Source: Warburgia ugandensis (taxonomy: Eukaryota; Streptophyta; Magnoliopsida; Canellales; Canellaceae). From it: a stretch of DNA of 64,000 nucleotides. The notes beneath the pieces are model-generated. The model ran no database searches and was not told the origin of the DNA. It saw nothing but the letters and a program-made list of their open reading frames with translations. The translations under genes and the position numbers were made by a program. Positions 1 through 11,242 of the stretch are shown here, in pieces. Where the stretch lies: assembly GCA_035236585.1 (NCBI GenBank), contig CP141137.1, positions 11,858,327-11,922,326 on the forward strand, in the 5' to 3' direction. Numbering within the stretch: the stretch's first letter is position 1; each line of letters opens with the position of its first letter.

Positions 1-1724
1 AAGAATGTTCTAGAGTAAGAATGCCCTGAAGTATTCAAGTATTGGAGTCAGTAAGCTATTTCAGCTATCATACATGGTCCATGCTTACATGAGGACATTG
101 GTTGTCTTCTTGCCTAGGAGCTAGTCCAAATAGGCAAGTTTTGATACTGGTTACAGAAAAAGGCAAAAGATGTACCAAGTTCATACATATGATTTTCTCT
201 CCAAACAGAATCTGGCAGTTCTATGTACTAGTTACCCTAATCCAAATAAGTAGTATACTGGTATATGCATTCATTGCATCAAGGCAGTAATACTATATAG
301 GTTGTATATCTGTGCTGCTAATGATGTGACACTGAATACTTACGGACATCATGAGAAGCTGTTCATATTTTCTCCCTTTCCAGAACTCTCTCGCAGCTTA
401 TATTAGTAGTTCCTTGTCTAGTTTGTGTTTTTGGAGCAATTATCTGTTAAAAAGAAATCAAAGACAGAGATCTTATGGATGTCCCTTGCTCACTAAAGTC
501 GTCCCTGCACATCTGAGGTACAGACATCACATGAAAAAAAAAACCATCCATATCTTTCATGCAGATATGTGTCCGCCACATAAATCCTATCTAGCTGATA
601 TATGGTTACTGTAACAGTTACTGGTCATTGCCGTAACTCAAAGGGTAAACCATTGTCAGTGCTACTGTCGTCTATTACTATGAAAAGAGACTGAAAGAGC
701 ACGGACTTGGTAATGCCTGAGACGGTATTAGAATGTGAATTTTTGCTAACAAAATGGAGTACATGGCTTGATGTTTTGCCTGACATTAGCGCCAAAGTGT
801 TATACAATGCTGCATATCCTTGCAACTTGACATACAGTGCACTGTGTAAGCTATGGGTTGCACCATCAATCCTTTTGGAAGCATGGAGAATACCCAAGTT
901 AGTCATATTCTTTACTACATCAATGTGCTCTATGTCATGTGTCCATTCCCTAGTTTGTTTTCTTGTAATAGAGTACCTTTTTGTTCTTCTGTCTTGGAAA
1001 AACTTACTACTGTTTAGCATTCTACATCATTGTCGGAAACTGCCTCCCAATCACTCAAAACCTTAAAAGTTTCTCCTCGAGTTTGCAATTCACTATGGTA
1101 GGGTTTTCTCAACAGAATTATAAATATTATTATGTGACATGCAATATGATGGGACTTTGATAATTCTTATTTTCTGCAAAGCAGAGAAAATTTTGAGACT
1201 ATTCCCATATATTTTATTTTATTCCATCAACGGGATTAAGGTCAATAGGACACATTTTGAAATTGTTACATGACAATAGAATTGAATTTTGAGGGTCTAG
1301 GGCCCTGTTGGAAATAGGGGGATGACAAAAAGCAACGCAGCTGCCAAATGGAGTTTGAGAAGCTAAGGAAAGAGGCTTTTTCCTTTTAGTTCAGTCTTTT
1401 TGTTGTGTTGCTTGTTCATTTCTGTCGATAAATCATCACAATAAAACTTAGTGTAATGCTTGAAACTAGCCATCTCAGAAATTATTCTTCGAAATGTACC
1501 ATGTAATAGAAGGAAGACTTTGAATGACATTTGTACTGAATATTGAAGGATAATCACTTTCACATAATTGTTTTTGCAAAAGACAATTTTATATTGATCT
1601 AGAGCAATAGTGTGGGTGAAGCATGAAGCAAGGCGCTTATTTGTTCTTCCTAGTGTTATGCCTATTGCTATTTTAAGTTATTTCCTTAACTATTAATACA
1701 GTGTATGAAATTAATATTTTGTTT
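1..1724. other. Intron or upstream part of the LPP gene, no coding exon recognised
   Basis: AT-rich sequence. I looked for the expected LPP exons (PSGHTSW, RPDFFWRC, DVYDLHH) on the + strand and did not find them. A minus-strand open frame at 625-1020 has no family resemblance I can name. Confidence 0.5.
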
Positions 1725-1737
1725 CAGACTTTTAGAA

Positions 1738-1921
1738 GGGGGGGAGCCTTGGCGCAACGGTAAAAGTTGTCGTCGTGTGACCTTGAGGTCACCGGTTCAA
1801 GGTGTGGAAACAGCCTCTTGCAAATGCAAGGTAAGGCTGTGTACTTTAGGCCCTTGTGGTCCGCCCCTTCCCCAGACTCTGCACAGGCGGGAGCTTCGTG
1901 CACTGGGGCTGCCCTTTTTTT
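1738..1921 (+). mobile_element. Au-like SINE, full length
   Basis: tRNA-derived SINE with A box TGGCGCAACGG and B box GGTTCAAGG, then the tRNA-unrelated body (CTTGTGGTCCGCCCCTTCCC, GCGGGAGCTTCGTGCAC) and a GCCC plus T-run tail. Target-site duplication cagacttttagaa (1725-1737) / cagacttttggaa (1924-1936). It sits in the LPP intron, in gene orientation, about 100 bases before the acceptor of the next exon. Confidence 0.95.
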
Positions 1922-2023
1922 CACAGACTTTTGGAAAACACCATTTTATTTGAGGTTTAGGTGTGCATTTCATTTTATTTGCCTTATTTAAATGAGTTGC
2001 ACTGACTAGATGAATATTTGCAG

Positions 2024-2212
2024 GGTCGTTTGCAGGTTTAGGTTTTGTGGCACTGTATCTCTCAGGGAAAATTAGAGCATTTGATCAGAGGGGACATGTT
2101 GCAAAACTCTGCATTGTCTTTCTTCCCCTACTTGTTGCAGCTCTTGTTGGAATTTCTAGAGTGGATGACTATTGGCATCACTGGCAGGATGTATTTGCTG
2201 GAGGACTTTTAG
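2024..2212 (+). CDS. LPP: LPP exon with PAP2 motif C3
   Basis: Acceptor tttgcag ends at 2023 and the donor GTTGTT starts at 2213. The exon starts with the last two bases of a codon and ends with the first base of a Gly codon. An open frame runs on into the intron to 2409, but that extension has no family similarity that I recognise. Confidence 0.88.
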
Positions 2213-5200
2213 GTTGTTCTTTTGGAACATATCTTAATGGATGGTATTGTTTACAATCAAGGGCAGTTATATATGGAAGCATATACTCTCTTTGGGAAAA
2301 CAGAAGCAGGGAAAACTACAATGAGGCCTCGCTTTCTTTAATGCTCCAAATGTTACTCCAGCAGACCATGCTATGGATGAGCCTAATACCAGTATTTGAA
2401 GCCATCTGACAATTCTAAGGCCCTAAATTTTGTTGCTGTAAATGGATAACTAGAAAAGAAGAAACAATGCTTCTGCATTCATTAACCTACCAAACCAAAG
2501 GCTATATTGTCTAGTGGTGGAGAATTCTTGCTTAGGAATTATCCTGCAGGCCTTACCAGTTTGGAATGGTTGGATTATCCAAAGGGCAGCCCCACTCTTA
2601 AATTTTCCAAGTGAAAAATATGTGTATCCAGTCTTGATCTGCCCTCTAATTAAATGGTTATCTGACCCAGTTCTATTTGCAGGAACAACAGTAGCTTCAT
2701 TTTGTTACTTGCAATTCTTTCCACCCCCTTACGACACCGATGGTATGGTTCTATTCTTTATTTTTGCTCTTACAAACTTCTATGCTTCAATTTCTTGGGG
2801 ATCCTTCTATATTCCTGCTATTTGACTGCTACTATAATATTAGGAAAAGCTCTAAGTTTGGATTTCCGATTGTTGGCCATGTTCTACTGTTGCTTAGGCA
2901 TTTTTTATTTTGAAGATCTCCCATGCTGTTACTATCCAGAGAGATGAGAATTCTGTTTGAAGCCAAAATGCTGTTAGCATTCTCAATCAGGGAATACCTT
3001 TTGTTATGCAATTGGATGCATACATTTCATGTCTCTATATCTGGTTTAAGTGTTATCATGATGTAAAAGCTTAACATGCACTTGTGATGTTAATGCTAGA
3101 AGTTCTTAATGAGATATATATGATTGAAGAATCCTCAACCAAAGCACTCTTTTTTGCTTAGAGGGATCCACCTTTATAATGATCTGAGCCTTTCCTTAGA
3201 CTGCTCATGCTTTGGATGTCTACTAGATTAAAAAGCATGCTGATTGGGTTACTTTAACATGTCCAAAATCTTATTTCTTTTCATAAAAAATAGATGGCAG
3301 AACTATTATTAAAACAATGGTCTGACTTTGACTACCAAAACTAGACTTTTAAGATGTTAGAATCCTCCAAACTTTTCAATTTTATAGGTGAGAGATATCC
3401 AAAGCAAGAAAAATAAGATGAACAGGTCAGATCATCCAACAGTGGGGCCCCTCCATGCAAAAAAAGGGCTTTGGTTTAGCGTTCCTCTATATTCTTTGCT
3501 CAGCTTTGAGGATGTGATGCATATCTGAAAATTCACTCTCGAATGCAAGTTAACCTTCTTTTTTTTCTCAGAGGCAAAGGGTCAGGATGAGGTGTGAGCC
3601 TCATAAGATTTCTGTTTGTTTTGAAACATAAAAAAACATTGAAATTTTATGGACATCTAGCAGGAATTGGTAAGAGTTGCATTTTTTGTTTGCTATTTCT
3701 GAAGTAAAAATCCTTCCATATTTTTTAAAATGACAGATATTATGATATGGAAGGAAAAAGAGAGCAGTCAAGTAAGTACACACTCATTTCATGTGTCTCT
3801 TTAAGATATGTGGTTATAAGGTATCTTGGGAAATCCACTTACCAAGGGTAAGTATGATAGTTTGCATGGTGTGTAATGGTAATTAACAATAAAGGGAAGA
3901 TAAACATGAATTGTAACTCTAGTGTCCTTAACAGGATACTCATTTGGCATTTTGCGTCAAGATAGTTCACCTGTTTATAACTTGCCAAGCTTGTTAATTG
4001 GTACATTCTCTCTGGTTTAATGGTTTCTGTTAGCATTGCATCCAGCTTAAACTAGAGAGCTTGCTGTTTGCCACATTTCTCTCTCACAAATTTGATCTAT
4101 GTCATGGGTATTATCCTCTTATACTGTGGTCAGCATGAGTTTGTTGCTTGATTGCTTGGTGCAAAGAATTGTGATTGGTTTTGGAATTGGAACAGGATGT
4201 TAAACATTGTATCAGTCTGCTGTGAATAAGATAACAAGAGACTAGCTCAACAAAATTGACCAATAGAAATAATCACAACAAATTACAATCACGAGAAAAC
4301 TGGAGAAATGCATGGTCCCACCTTGGAAAGATACTTTACCAAATGCAATTTTCATGGTTGATATAGTTAGCATATATCCAGCTTCTGGATGGATCAAGCT
4401 GTTACTGATACCCAGTAGCAACAAGGCTTTGAGCAATAGATGACTGAAAGGGATGGTGGTTGGTGTAATACACATATAGATGATCCTATTAGCATGTAGC
4501 ATAACAAATAGCTGATTCAAACTCCTCACCCTTCTGGTTCTTCTGTACAAAAGATAAAACTGTTTGCTATGTCCATATTCCTTTGTACTGTTGGCACTGA
4601 ATTAAATAGATATGCAGGATTTCAAACCAAGTCCTATGTTCTTCGTAGCTCGTGCTGGGATGGTTTCTCCTACTCCATGAAAAGGTAGTGTCATCCCAGA
4701 ATGTGCACTCTAGTCTAGTTGCCTCTGAGCTCTGCAAGTGTCTCGTCTGCAGTAGGTACTTAGTTGCTGCAAAAGCAAGCTTCTACATTCTCAAGTACAG
4801 GTTCTTGGTGATGATATACAGGATTTCAAACCAAGTCCTATGTTCTTCATAGCTTGTGCTGAGACGATGTCTCCTACTCCATGAGAAGGGTAGTGTCATC
4901 ACAGAATGTGTCCTCTTCTAGTCTTGTTGCCTCTGAGCTCTGCAAGTGTCTCGTCTGCATTAGGTACTTAGTTGCTGCAAAACAAGCTTCAACATTCTCA
5001 ATTACAGGTTCTTGATGGTGAACAAGTCAAAATCCACATAAAACTTTGTAAGCTTGCCAGCCCTAAAATTGCTTTTTAGTCTTATATTCATTTCACCATA
5101 TTGATGAGGGTTGCAGATGCATTTCTGAATCTTTTGGATGAAAATCCAGTGATAGTCCATCTTAAGGCATTTGATAGACTTGAGCAGTTCCCCCTCATCC

Positions 5201-5835
5201 ACATAATTGATGGTAAAACCTGGTCATGGGTTTCTGTTATTTCATAAACTGGGGTAACTTATCGTGAATGTCACTGCATTGGAAAAAGGAAAACGGTATG
5301 ACCTTTTCCCTATGGATGTTATTAGAACTTCAAAATTCCAATCTCCATAAGAAGTTCAAACTTTTCTACATCCCACAGCAGTGCTAAGTAGCATGGCTCA
5401 AATGTTCAGAAGCTATGTTACATGCCTGGTTCTCAAAGAAGAAGTGTTATTATAATCATGCTGCCACTTAAAGAAATCTCCAAGATTCAGCTTTGAGGTG
5501 TTTTTCCTCTTTTTGAGTGGATCCAGCATTGTTTTTCAGGATGTGGTTTTATCAGTTGTGTTTCCATTCTCTTTAATTTTTATAGCCTCTGTTTGAGATT
5601 TTCTGAAATTTAAAACGTTTGATGTCCAGGTTGGGGACCCCATGCATATTTTCAAGTGTTGGCTGAGTCACGCAATGACCTTCAATCATCTACAACATCA
5701 AATTGTCTCCGTGTGCAGCCATCAGAGGTTGAGAGCGTCTATGTTTCATCTGGAAATGGCAGAGAGATAGTGGAACTCAGAACACAGGACACCAGCCCGA
5801 TTCTTGATGCCATGGAGTCTGGGAGGAGACATTGA
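2024..5835 (+). CDS. LPP: Lipid phosphate phosphatase (PAP2 family), last three coding exons; gene enters from before base 1
   Basis: Membrane phosphatase that removes phosphate from phosphatidic acid and related lipids (family knowledge). I see three exons, 2024-2212, 2683-2742 and 5630-5835, each with AG/GT borders and agreeing phases; together they give 150 residues and a TGA. Exon one encodes [15 protein letters not shown] and the phosphatase motif [12 protein letters not shown], whose first H of the HH pair matches the catalytic His of the C3 motif. Exon two gives [14 protein letters not shown], exon three [15 protein letters not shown] and an acidic tail ending ESGRRH. These match plant LPP1/2/3 C-termini closely. 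The first two bases of the window's exon finish a Trp codon, fitting the usual SGHTSW|SF join, but the exon with PSGH and all earlier ones are not in bases 1-2023. The upstream intron holds a SINE and the last intron is 2.9 kb. The paralogue number cannot be decided from this. Confidence 0.9.
2683..2742 (+). CDS. LPP: LPP short exon, FPPPY motif
   Basis: Sixty bases between acceptor tttgcag and donor GTATGG. It encodes [19 protein letters not shown], the last transmembrane segment plus the FPPPY turn typical of plant LPPs. Confidence 0.88.
4611..5020. repeat. Tandem duplication of a 204-base unit in the last LPP intron
   Basis: Copy one starts at 4611 (tatgcaggatttcaaaccaa), copy two at 4815 (tatacaggatttcaaaccaa). 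They stay alignable through the Ser/Leu-like ctctgagctctgcaagtgtc stretch to about 5018, with scattered substitutions and small indels. Confidence 0.9.
5630..5835 (+). CDS. LPP: LPP terminal coding exon
   Basis: Acceptor gtccag ends at 5629. The frame starts [19 protein letters not shown] and ends at TGA 5833-5835. The cytosolic tail is rich in Ser, Glu and Val, as in other plant LPPs, and does not carry a catalytic motif. Confidence 0.88.
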
Positions 5836-6584
5836 TTTGGCACTTAGAATATGCAGAAACACTTTGGAGCTTCTTGGTAAAGATGTAAAATATTCCATCT
5901 GAACAGCAAGTAATGAGTGCAAAATTTTCTAGGACTTGCATTTTCTCAATGTTTGTAGATATATGTTTTGATTCACTTGCCAATCTAGAAGGATAGATGC
6001 TGATCTATTTCCCCTCTGGAAACACAAACGTGAAGACATCTGCCTGTTAAGTGTACTGGTAAATCCAATCCTTCTCTGCTTAAGCTGCAACCCAACTTTC
6101 TTCTTCTGACTCTGTTATTTGACAATTCATCATCTTCTTAGCCTTTATGAGCATCGACTATTGCCGCCAGTGGGATGTGACGTTATAAGATTGTATTGAG
6201 CCGAGGGCCTGATACTGCCAAGTCTGCTTAAACTCCTTATCCTTTTGATTTGATTAAATGTTGATGTTGGTAGCAGGCCCATTTGCTCACTGGAAGCCCC
6301 ATTACATTACTGTTTGCTGTTATTCCCACTGTACTTGTGAATATTTACAGTAAAAGTAAGCTGTCACTAAGTTGACTTAAAGATGGATAGGCAGCGGATT
6401 GAAACACTAAATTGATGATACAACAAGTAGCATACGCTAATTCGATGAAGGTATCCCTCTTTTTTTTCCTTTTTTCTTCCCTGATGCAAGCAAAATACTA
6501 CAAAGTAAATCACTCACACATTCAGAGTCTCCCAGAGAGACTGGTGAGTAGAAGTGTTTCTCTCAATTATCTAAGAGAGTAAGC
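5836..6584. other. LPP 3' UTR and intergenic DNA
   Basis: Follows the LPP stop codon. AT-rich, no further exon or repeat recognised. The transcript end cannot be fixed from sequence alone. Confidence 0.5.
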
Positions 6585-6693
6585 ATCTTGCAAAATGCAA
6601 GGTAAGGCTGTGTACTTTAGGCCCTTGTGGTCTGCCCCTTCCCCGAACCTGCATAGGTGGGAGCTTCGTGCACCGGGGCTGCTCTTTTTTTTA
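6585..6693 (+). mobile_element. Au-like SINE, 3' part only
   Basis: Starts inside the body at tcttgcaaaatgcaaggtaa and runs through gggagcttcgtgcaccgggg to a T run. The tRNA-like head is missing. It adjoins the LTR of the Copia fossil. Confidence 0.85.
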
Positions 6694-6802
6694 TGTTATA
6701 TATAGGAAATCCTAGAAGGGTATAAAAGGAATGACACATATATAGATGAATGCAATAGCATTCTCTAATATCTTTAATATGCCCCATCAAGTTGATGGTT
6801 CT

Positions 6803-6844
6803 TAGTTGGACCTTAATTGAGACAAGACTTTGATGATGATGATG
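6803..6844 (+). mobile_element. RTE LINE, 42-base 3'-end insertion
   Basis: Sequence ccttaattgagacaagactt followed by TGATGATGAT matches the extreme 3' end of the RTE elements elsewhere in this window. It is flanked by a 17-base duplication with one mismatch (6786-6802 and 6845-6861), so it is an extremely 5'-truncated retroposition event inside the Copia LTR. Confidence 0.8.
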
Positions 6845-7025
6845 ATCAAGTTGATAGTTCTCGTTGAGAGCTTCAACTTGAACTTAAAGAAAATCAAAAT
6901 GAATTGTAGGCAAAGGTCTTGTAAGAATGTCAACCAATTGATCCTTTATTGAAATAAAGCGAGCCACAAATGATTGATCATGGACAAAGTAATAATCCAC
7001 CTCACTACAAGATTGGGGAAATGAA

Positions 7026-8520
7026 GGGGAGTCTTGGGGCAATGGTAAATTATTGGTGTGACTTGGAGGTCACAGGTTCAATGTGTGGAAACATCATCAT
7101 TATCATCATCAAGACCTTATACCAATTAGGGGTTTGCCACATAAATCTTATTCCTCAATTCCTCTTTATTAAGTACCATGGCTTCATTTGGTCTCAAAGT
7201 TTTTAAATCTTTCCTCATCACTTCTATCCACATTCTTTTGGGCTTACCCCTTGTCCTTTTAGAACCTTCTACTTGTATTGCCTCCTTTTAACAAGTGTTG
7301 TTGTTGGTCTCCTTTGAATATGTCCAAACCATTTAAGTTTAATCTCTCTTATCTTGTTACCTATTAGTGCTACTCTTAAATTTTCTCTAATATTTTCATT
7401 TCTAACTCTATGCTTTCTTGTCTTACCATTCATCCATCTCAACATCATCATTTCTGCGACACTCATCTTATGAGCATGATGTTCTTTAACCGCCCAACAC
7501 TCTGATTCATAGAGCATGACCGGCCTTATGGCCATCCTATAAAATTTTTCTTTTAGTTTAAGTGGGACTTGCCGATCACACAAAACTCTAGATGCACATC
7601 TCTATTTGTTCCAACCCGCTTGGATTCTCTGGGTAACCTCTCTCTCAATCTCTCTACTCTCATGAATCATTAATCCTAAGTATCGAAAATGGTTTTTTAC
7701 AGGGACTTCTTGATTATTAATCTTAATTGGTGTTTCACTCCTACTACTCTCCTTGTTAAAATTGCATTCCATATATTTTGTCTTATTTCGGCTAATTTTA
7801 AATCATTTAGATTCTAATGCTTTTCTCCATAACTTTAGCTTTATGTTTACACTCTCCCTTGTCTTATCAAGTAAAACTATATCATTTGCAAATAGCATGC
7901 ACCAGGGACTCTCCTCGGACAGATGTTTTGTTAACTCATCTATAACCAATGTGAAAAGGTATGAGCTCAATGTCGATCATTGGTACAATCCTCCAATGAT
8001 AGGAAAATCATCAGTCTCGCCACTAATGGTCTTAACATTTGTTACCGCTCCCTCATACGTATCTTTAATTATAGACCTATATACCCCTGCGAAGCCCCTT
8101 TATTGCCGAACACCCTTCATATTAACTCTCTATGGCTCTATCATAAGCTTTCTCCAAGTCGATAAAGACTATGTGGAGGTCTTTCCTCCTCTCCCTGTAT
8201 TTTTCTACTAATTGTCTTAGTAGAAAATAACTTCCATGTATACTTTCAGGCATGAAACCAAAATGATTCTCCGATACTCTTGTGTCATGTCGTAGCCTTT
8301 TCTCAATCACTTTTTCAAAAAGTTTTATAATGTAGCTCATAAGTTTGATTCCTCAATAATTAGTGCAGCTCTGGATATCTCCTTTGTTCTTATAAAGGAT
8401 AAGGCTTAGAAATAGACGCTTGCAAAAATGCAAGGTAAAACTACATATTATAGACTCTTGTAGTCTGCCCCTTCTCTGAATCCCGCATATGCAGGAACTT
8501 TGTGCACCGGAGCTATCCTC
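7026..8520 (+). mobile_element. Au-like SINE split by an RTE LINE
   Basis: SINE head at 7026-7092 (ggggagtcttggggcaatgg, B box ggttcaatg) and SINE body at about 8412-8520. The gap is exactly filled by a minus-strand RTE. The outer target-site duplication ctacaagattggggaa (7005-7020) / ctacaagattggtgaa (8522-8537) shows that the two halves were one SINE inserted in the Copia fossil. Confidence 0.88.
7093..8408 (-). mobile_element. RTE-clade LINE, 5'-truncated and decayed
   Basis: At the left end is the complement of the RTE 3' tail (catcatcattatcatcatca). Reading the minus strand gives the end of reverse transcriptase and the C-terminal region: LLRQLVEKYRERRKDLHIVF, EKAYDR, and after many breaks KLKEKFYRMAIRPVMLYESE and NKIREIKLKWFGHIQRRP. 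The catalytic FADD box reads FAND (near 7890), so this copy could not polymerise. The endonuclease domain is absent. Confidence 0.87.
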
Positions 8521-9152
8521 GCTACAAGATTGGTGAACTCGTCTGAATGCCAATTTCATGTAGTCATAAGCGAACCCAATATGATCTCAGTCATAAAATT
8601 AGCAATAAGTGATATTCAAATTGTAGTAGATGATCGAGCAACAATACATTGCTGTCGAGCCGACCACGAAATTAGATTTGTTCCAAGGTAAATTAGAAAA
8701 CCACATGCGGATTTGCGATCATCAATGGATCCAGCCCTGTCCGCATCACTGAAAACATGAAGTTGTTGAGAATTGGACTCAGATCTTAGAATGCGTTTGA
8801 CAGCCATCCAATGATCATCGGTGGGATGGTGCATAAATTGACACACCTTATTGACCCAAAAAGCAAGTTCTGGTGGGGTCAAAGTAATGTGCTGAAGAGA
8901 CCCAACAACCTTAGGCAATTTGATCACTTTACGGGTCCATGTTGGCATTTTTGAGAAGATAATGAATATAATACTGGTGAGACAAAAGTTGGTCCCTTTG
9001 ATGTTTATGCACTTCAATCACCAAGAAATATTATCCTCTAGTATCTCTAATAGTATGGTATGGGACTAATAGTGATCACCTATTTATCTATAAAATAATG
9101 CCCTTGATTATATCAAATTATTTAGGGTTCAGGGTTAGGGTTTTTTGAAGAA

Positions 9153-9332
9153 GGGGGGAGCCTTGGTGCAACAGTAAAAGTTGTCGTCATGTGATCTTAA
9201 GGTCACGAGTTTAAGGTGTGGAATCAGCCTCTTACAAAATGCAAGGTAAGGCTGCCTACTATAGGCCCTTGTGGTCCGCTCCTTCCCCAGACCCTGTATA
9301 GGTGAGAGTTTCATGCACCGAGGCTGCCCTTT
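9153..9332 (+). mobile_element. Au-like SINE, full length
   Basis: Complete head and body. Perfect 14-base target-site duplication ggttagggtttttt at 9133-9146 and 9333-9346. Confidence 0.95.
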
Positions 9333-9848
9333 GGTTAGGGTTTTTTGGGTTTTCTCTAACTGTTCAACTCTAGACTTCAAGTATTTGATCCTTGCAACTT
9401 CAGCAAACGACTTTTTATTTTATTTTTTATACTTCTATGTGCTTTTAACTTTTCTCTAAACTTTTTTCAACTCTTTCTAAAATTTTCAGACTCTTCCCCG
9501 TCTGTAAATCATAATTATGCCTGGGAATTTTGATATTGTATTTTATTTTAGTTATAATTGTATCTCTTTTTGCTTCAGAAGTTATTCAGTAGGTTGCATA
9601 TTTACTTTTATATTTAAAAAATAAAAAATAAAATTTCTCGACATTTTGTCGTTTCTTGAATTTTTTTACTTTTTCCTTGCCGACTTCCTCAAGTTTTCTT
9701 GGTTTTTTGCCAACCTTTTAAAGTTTATTTTCCATACATTCTGAATTTAAAAAAAAATTGAGACTCTGCCTGCAACAAGAAAGTTTTCTTGTGGCAATCA
9801 TCTTGATTCTAGGTGATTAGAGCATTATATCTTACTAGACATTGTAAG

Positions 9849-9942
9849 ATAAGGTAAGACTTCCTACTTTAGGCTATTGTGGCCCGCCTGTTCCCTAGAC
9901 CCTGCATAGGCAGGAGCTTAGTGCAGTGGGGCTGCCCCCCTT
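9849..9942 (+). mobile_element. Au-like SINE, 5'-truncated at insertion
   Basis: Only the 3' half is present, from ataaggtaagacttcc to ggggctgcccccc. A 21-base target-site duplication with one mismatch (9828-9848 and 9943-9963) brackets it, so the head was lost during insertion, not by later decay. Confidence 0.92.
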
Positions 9943-10259
9943 TATCTTCCTAGACATTGTAAGTGGTGCTTGCCCTTTGATTAGGATGGAAGAAAAAAAG
10001 TCATTTGTAAGATTTCTATCAGCGATTGATTAGTTCATGCATTTACCATCTCTTAAAGTGGGAGTTAGATCAGATGGGTCAACTACTTCTCTTACATTTT
10101 AGGAATTGTACAAAGGAATACGGAAGGGTTGGAGGCTGTTGAGGGTTTATGTTTGTAACTATAGGAATGTTAAATAGACCACCCTCCCTGCGAGAGTGTT
10201 TGGGTACCACCTTTTTAGGAACACATCTTTGTATAATCCAAATCATTCATGTCAGACGT

Positions 10260-10418
10260 GGGACAGCGTCAGGGCACGGATGCACCCACCTATGTAAGAT
10301 CTGGGGAAGGGGTGGACCACAGGGGCTTATGGTAGACACCCTTACCTTGCATTTTACAAGAAACTGATTCCATGCCTTAAACCTGTAACCTCAAGATCAC
10401 ATGGCGACAACTTTTACT
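10260..10418 (-). mobile_element. Au-like SINE, slightly 5'-truncated
   Basis: Reverse-complement SINE body and B box; the first bases of the head are missing. Perfect 15-base target-site duplication attcatgtcagacgt at 10245-10259 and 10419-10433. Confidence 0.93.
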
Positions 10419-10823
10419 ATTCATGTCAGACGTCTAATATATAAAAACAAAAAATATGGATTTAGACTTGTTGCATCTAGAAGGTTGTAATTGAAAAAAA
10501 TCAGTTTAGGTTTCCCAATCAAAATTGAAAATCATCCAATCGGCATGCTTTATTAACTATTAAATGCCAGAGTTGAAGCAATTACTTGAATGATTAAAAT
10601 CATGCAAAGGTGGGCTCTCGAAAAAGTAATATCCAAAGACTCACTATCACATGAAGCATCTGTTTAACATTCCTCTTTTAATTACCCAAGAAATGCAAAA
10701 AGGGTTTCAACTAATTGGTGTGGAATTCATGTGGGGTAATAAAGCTGCTTTCTTTAATCAAGAAAGTATCATATTGCAGGAAGAAAATAGAAAACTGAAG
10801 AAACAGATAAAAATTTCTTAAGT

Positions 10824-10828
10824 AAAAA
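10824..10828 (-). terminator. RNA polymerase III T-run terminator of the tRNA-Gly gene
   Basis: Five A on the + strand, TTTTT on the minus strand, just after the tRNA 3' end. Confidence 0.75.
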
Positions 10829-10841
10829 GGAAGGTTGGGTC

Positions 10842-10913
10842 TGCGTTTGCCGGGAGTCGAACCCGGGTCTATTGCTTGGAAGGCAATTATCCTAACCGTT
10901 GGACTACAAACGC
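10842..10913 (-). tRNA. trnG-UCC (nuclear): tRNA-Gly(UCC)
   Basis: On the minus strand the 72 bases start GCGTTTGTAGTCCAACGG and fold as a standard cloverleaf. The acceptor GCGTTTG pairs with CAAACGC, the D arm is GUCC/GGAU, the anticodon stem AUUGC/GCAAU holds the loop CUUCCAA (UCC), and the T arm CGGG-UUCGACU-CCCG is intact, with discriminator A. There is no encoded CCA, as expected for a nuclear gene. A TTTTT terminator lies 14-18 bases downstream and an AT-rich TATA-like stretch with CAA lies upstream. It looks functional. Confidence 0.95.
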
Positions 10914-11062
10914 TCATACGTCTATTATTACCGTGATTACTAATATATAAACTTTGGAACAAATATGTTGAATCTAAAGTGAAATGTTTATGCAAGATTA
11001 AAAATGGAGTGGAATGCATGGGAAGCACTTAGAAAAGGAATTTATCTTGCCAAGAAGATAAA

Positions 11063-11242
11063 GGGGAGCCTTGGCGCAATGGTAAAAGTTGTCGTCATGT
11101 GACCTTGAGATCACAGGTTTAAGGCGTGAAATTAGCCTCTTGCAAAATGCAAGGTAAGGCTGCCTACTATAGGCCTTTGTAGTCTGCCCTTTCCCTCGAC
11201 CTCGCATAGGCAGGAGCTTCGTGCACCGGGGCTACCCTTTTA
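11063..11242 (+). mobile_element. Au-like SINE, full length
   Basis: Head ggggagccttggcgcaatgg, B box aggtttaaggc and body through gtgcaccggggctaccc. About 150 bases from the tRNA-Gly gene, but not derived from it: the SINE head is of a different tRNA type. Confidence 0.93.

Larger units (their letters stand above)
6700..9020 (-). mobile_element. Ty1/Copia LTR retrotransposon fossil, 3' part (RNase H region and LTR start)
   Basis: Minus-strand similarity to Copia RNase H lies in two pieces, about 9015-8538 (motifs such as VNKVCQFMH and SDADRAGSIDDRKSACGF) and about 7004-6860 (ARFISIKDQLVDIL). A purine-rich tract and LTR-like start follow near 6795. The pieces are separated by a SINE that itself holds an RTE LINE. 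The copy is broken and old. Only the 3' third of an element is visible. Confidence 0.8.

Noticed and set aside
625-1020. 131-codon minus-strand open frame
   Set aside because: No family resemblance, AT-rich setting, overlaps another open frame. Not supported as a gene.
2213-2412. Extension of the LPP frame beyond the exon to 2409
   Set aside because: The conserved LPP sequence continues only after splicing to 2683; this stretch does not resemble the family.
9121-9146. Telomere-like tttagggttcagggttaggg
   Set aside because: Too short and irregular for an interstitial telomere; it mostly serves as the SINE target site.
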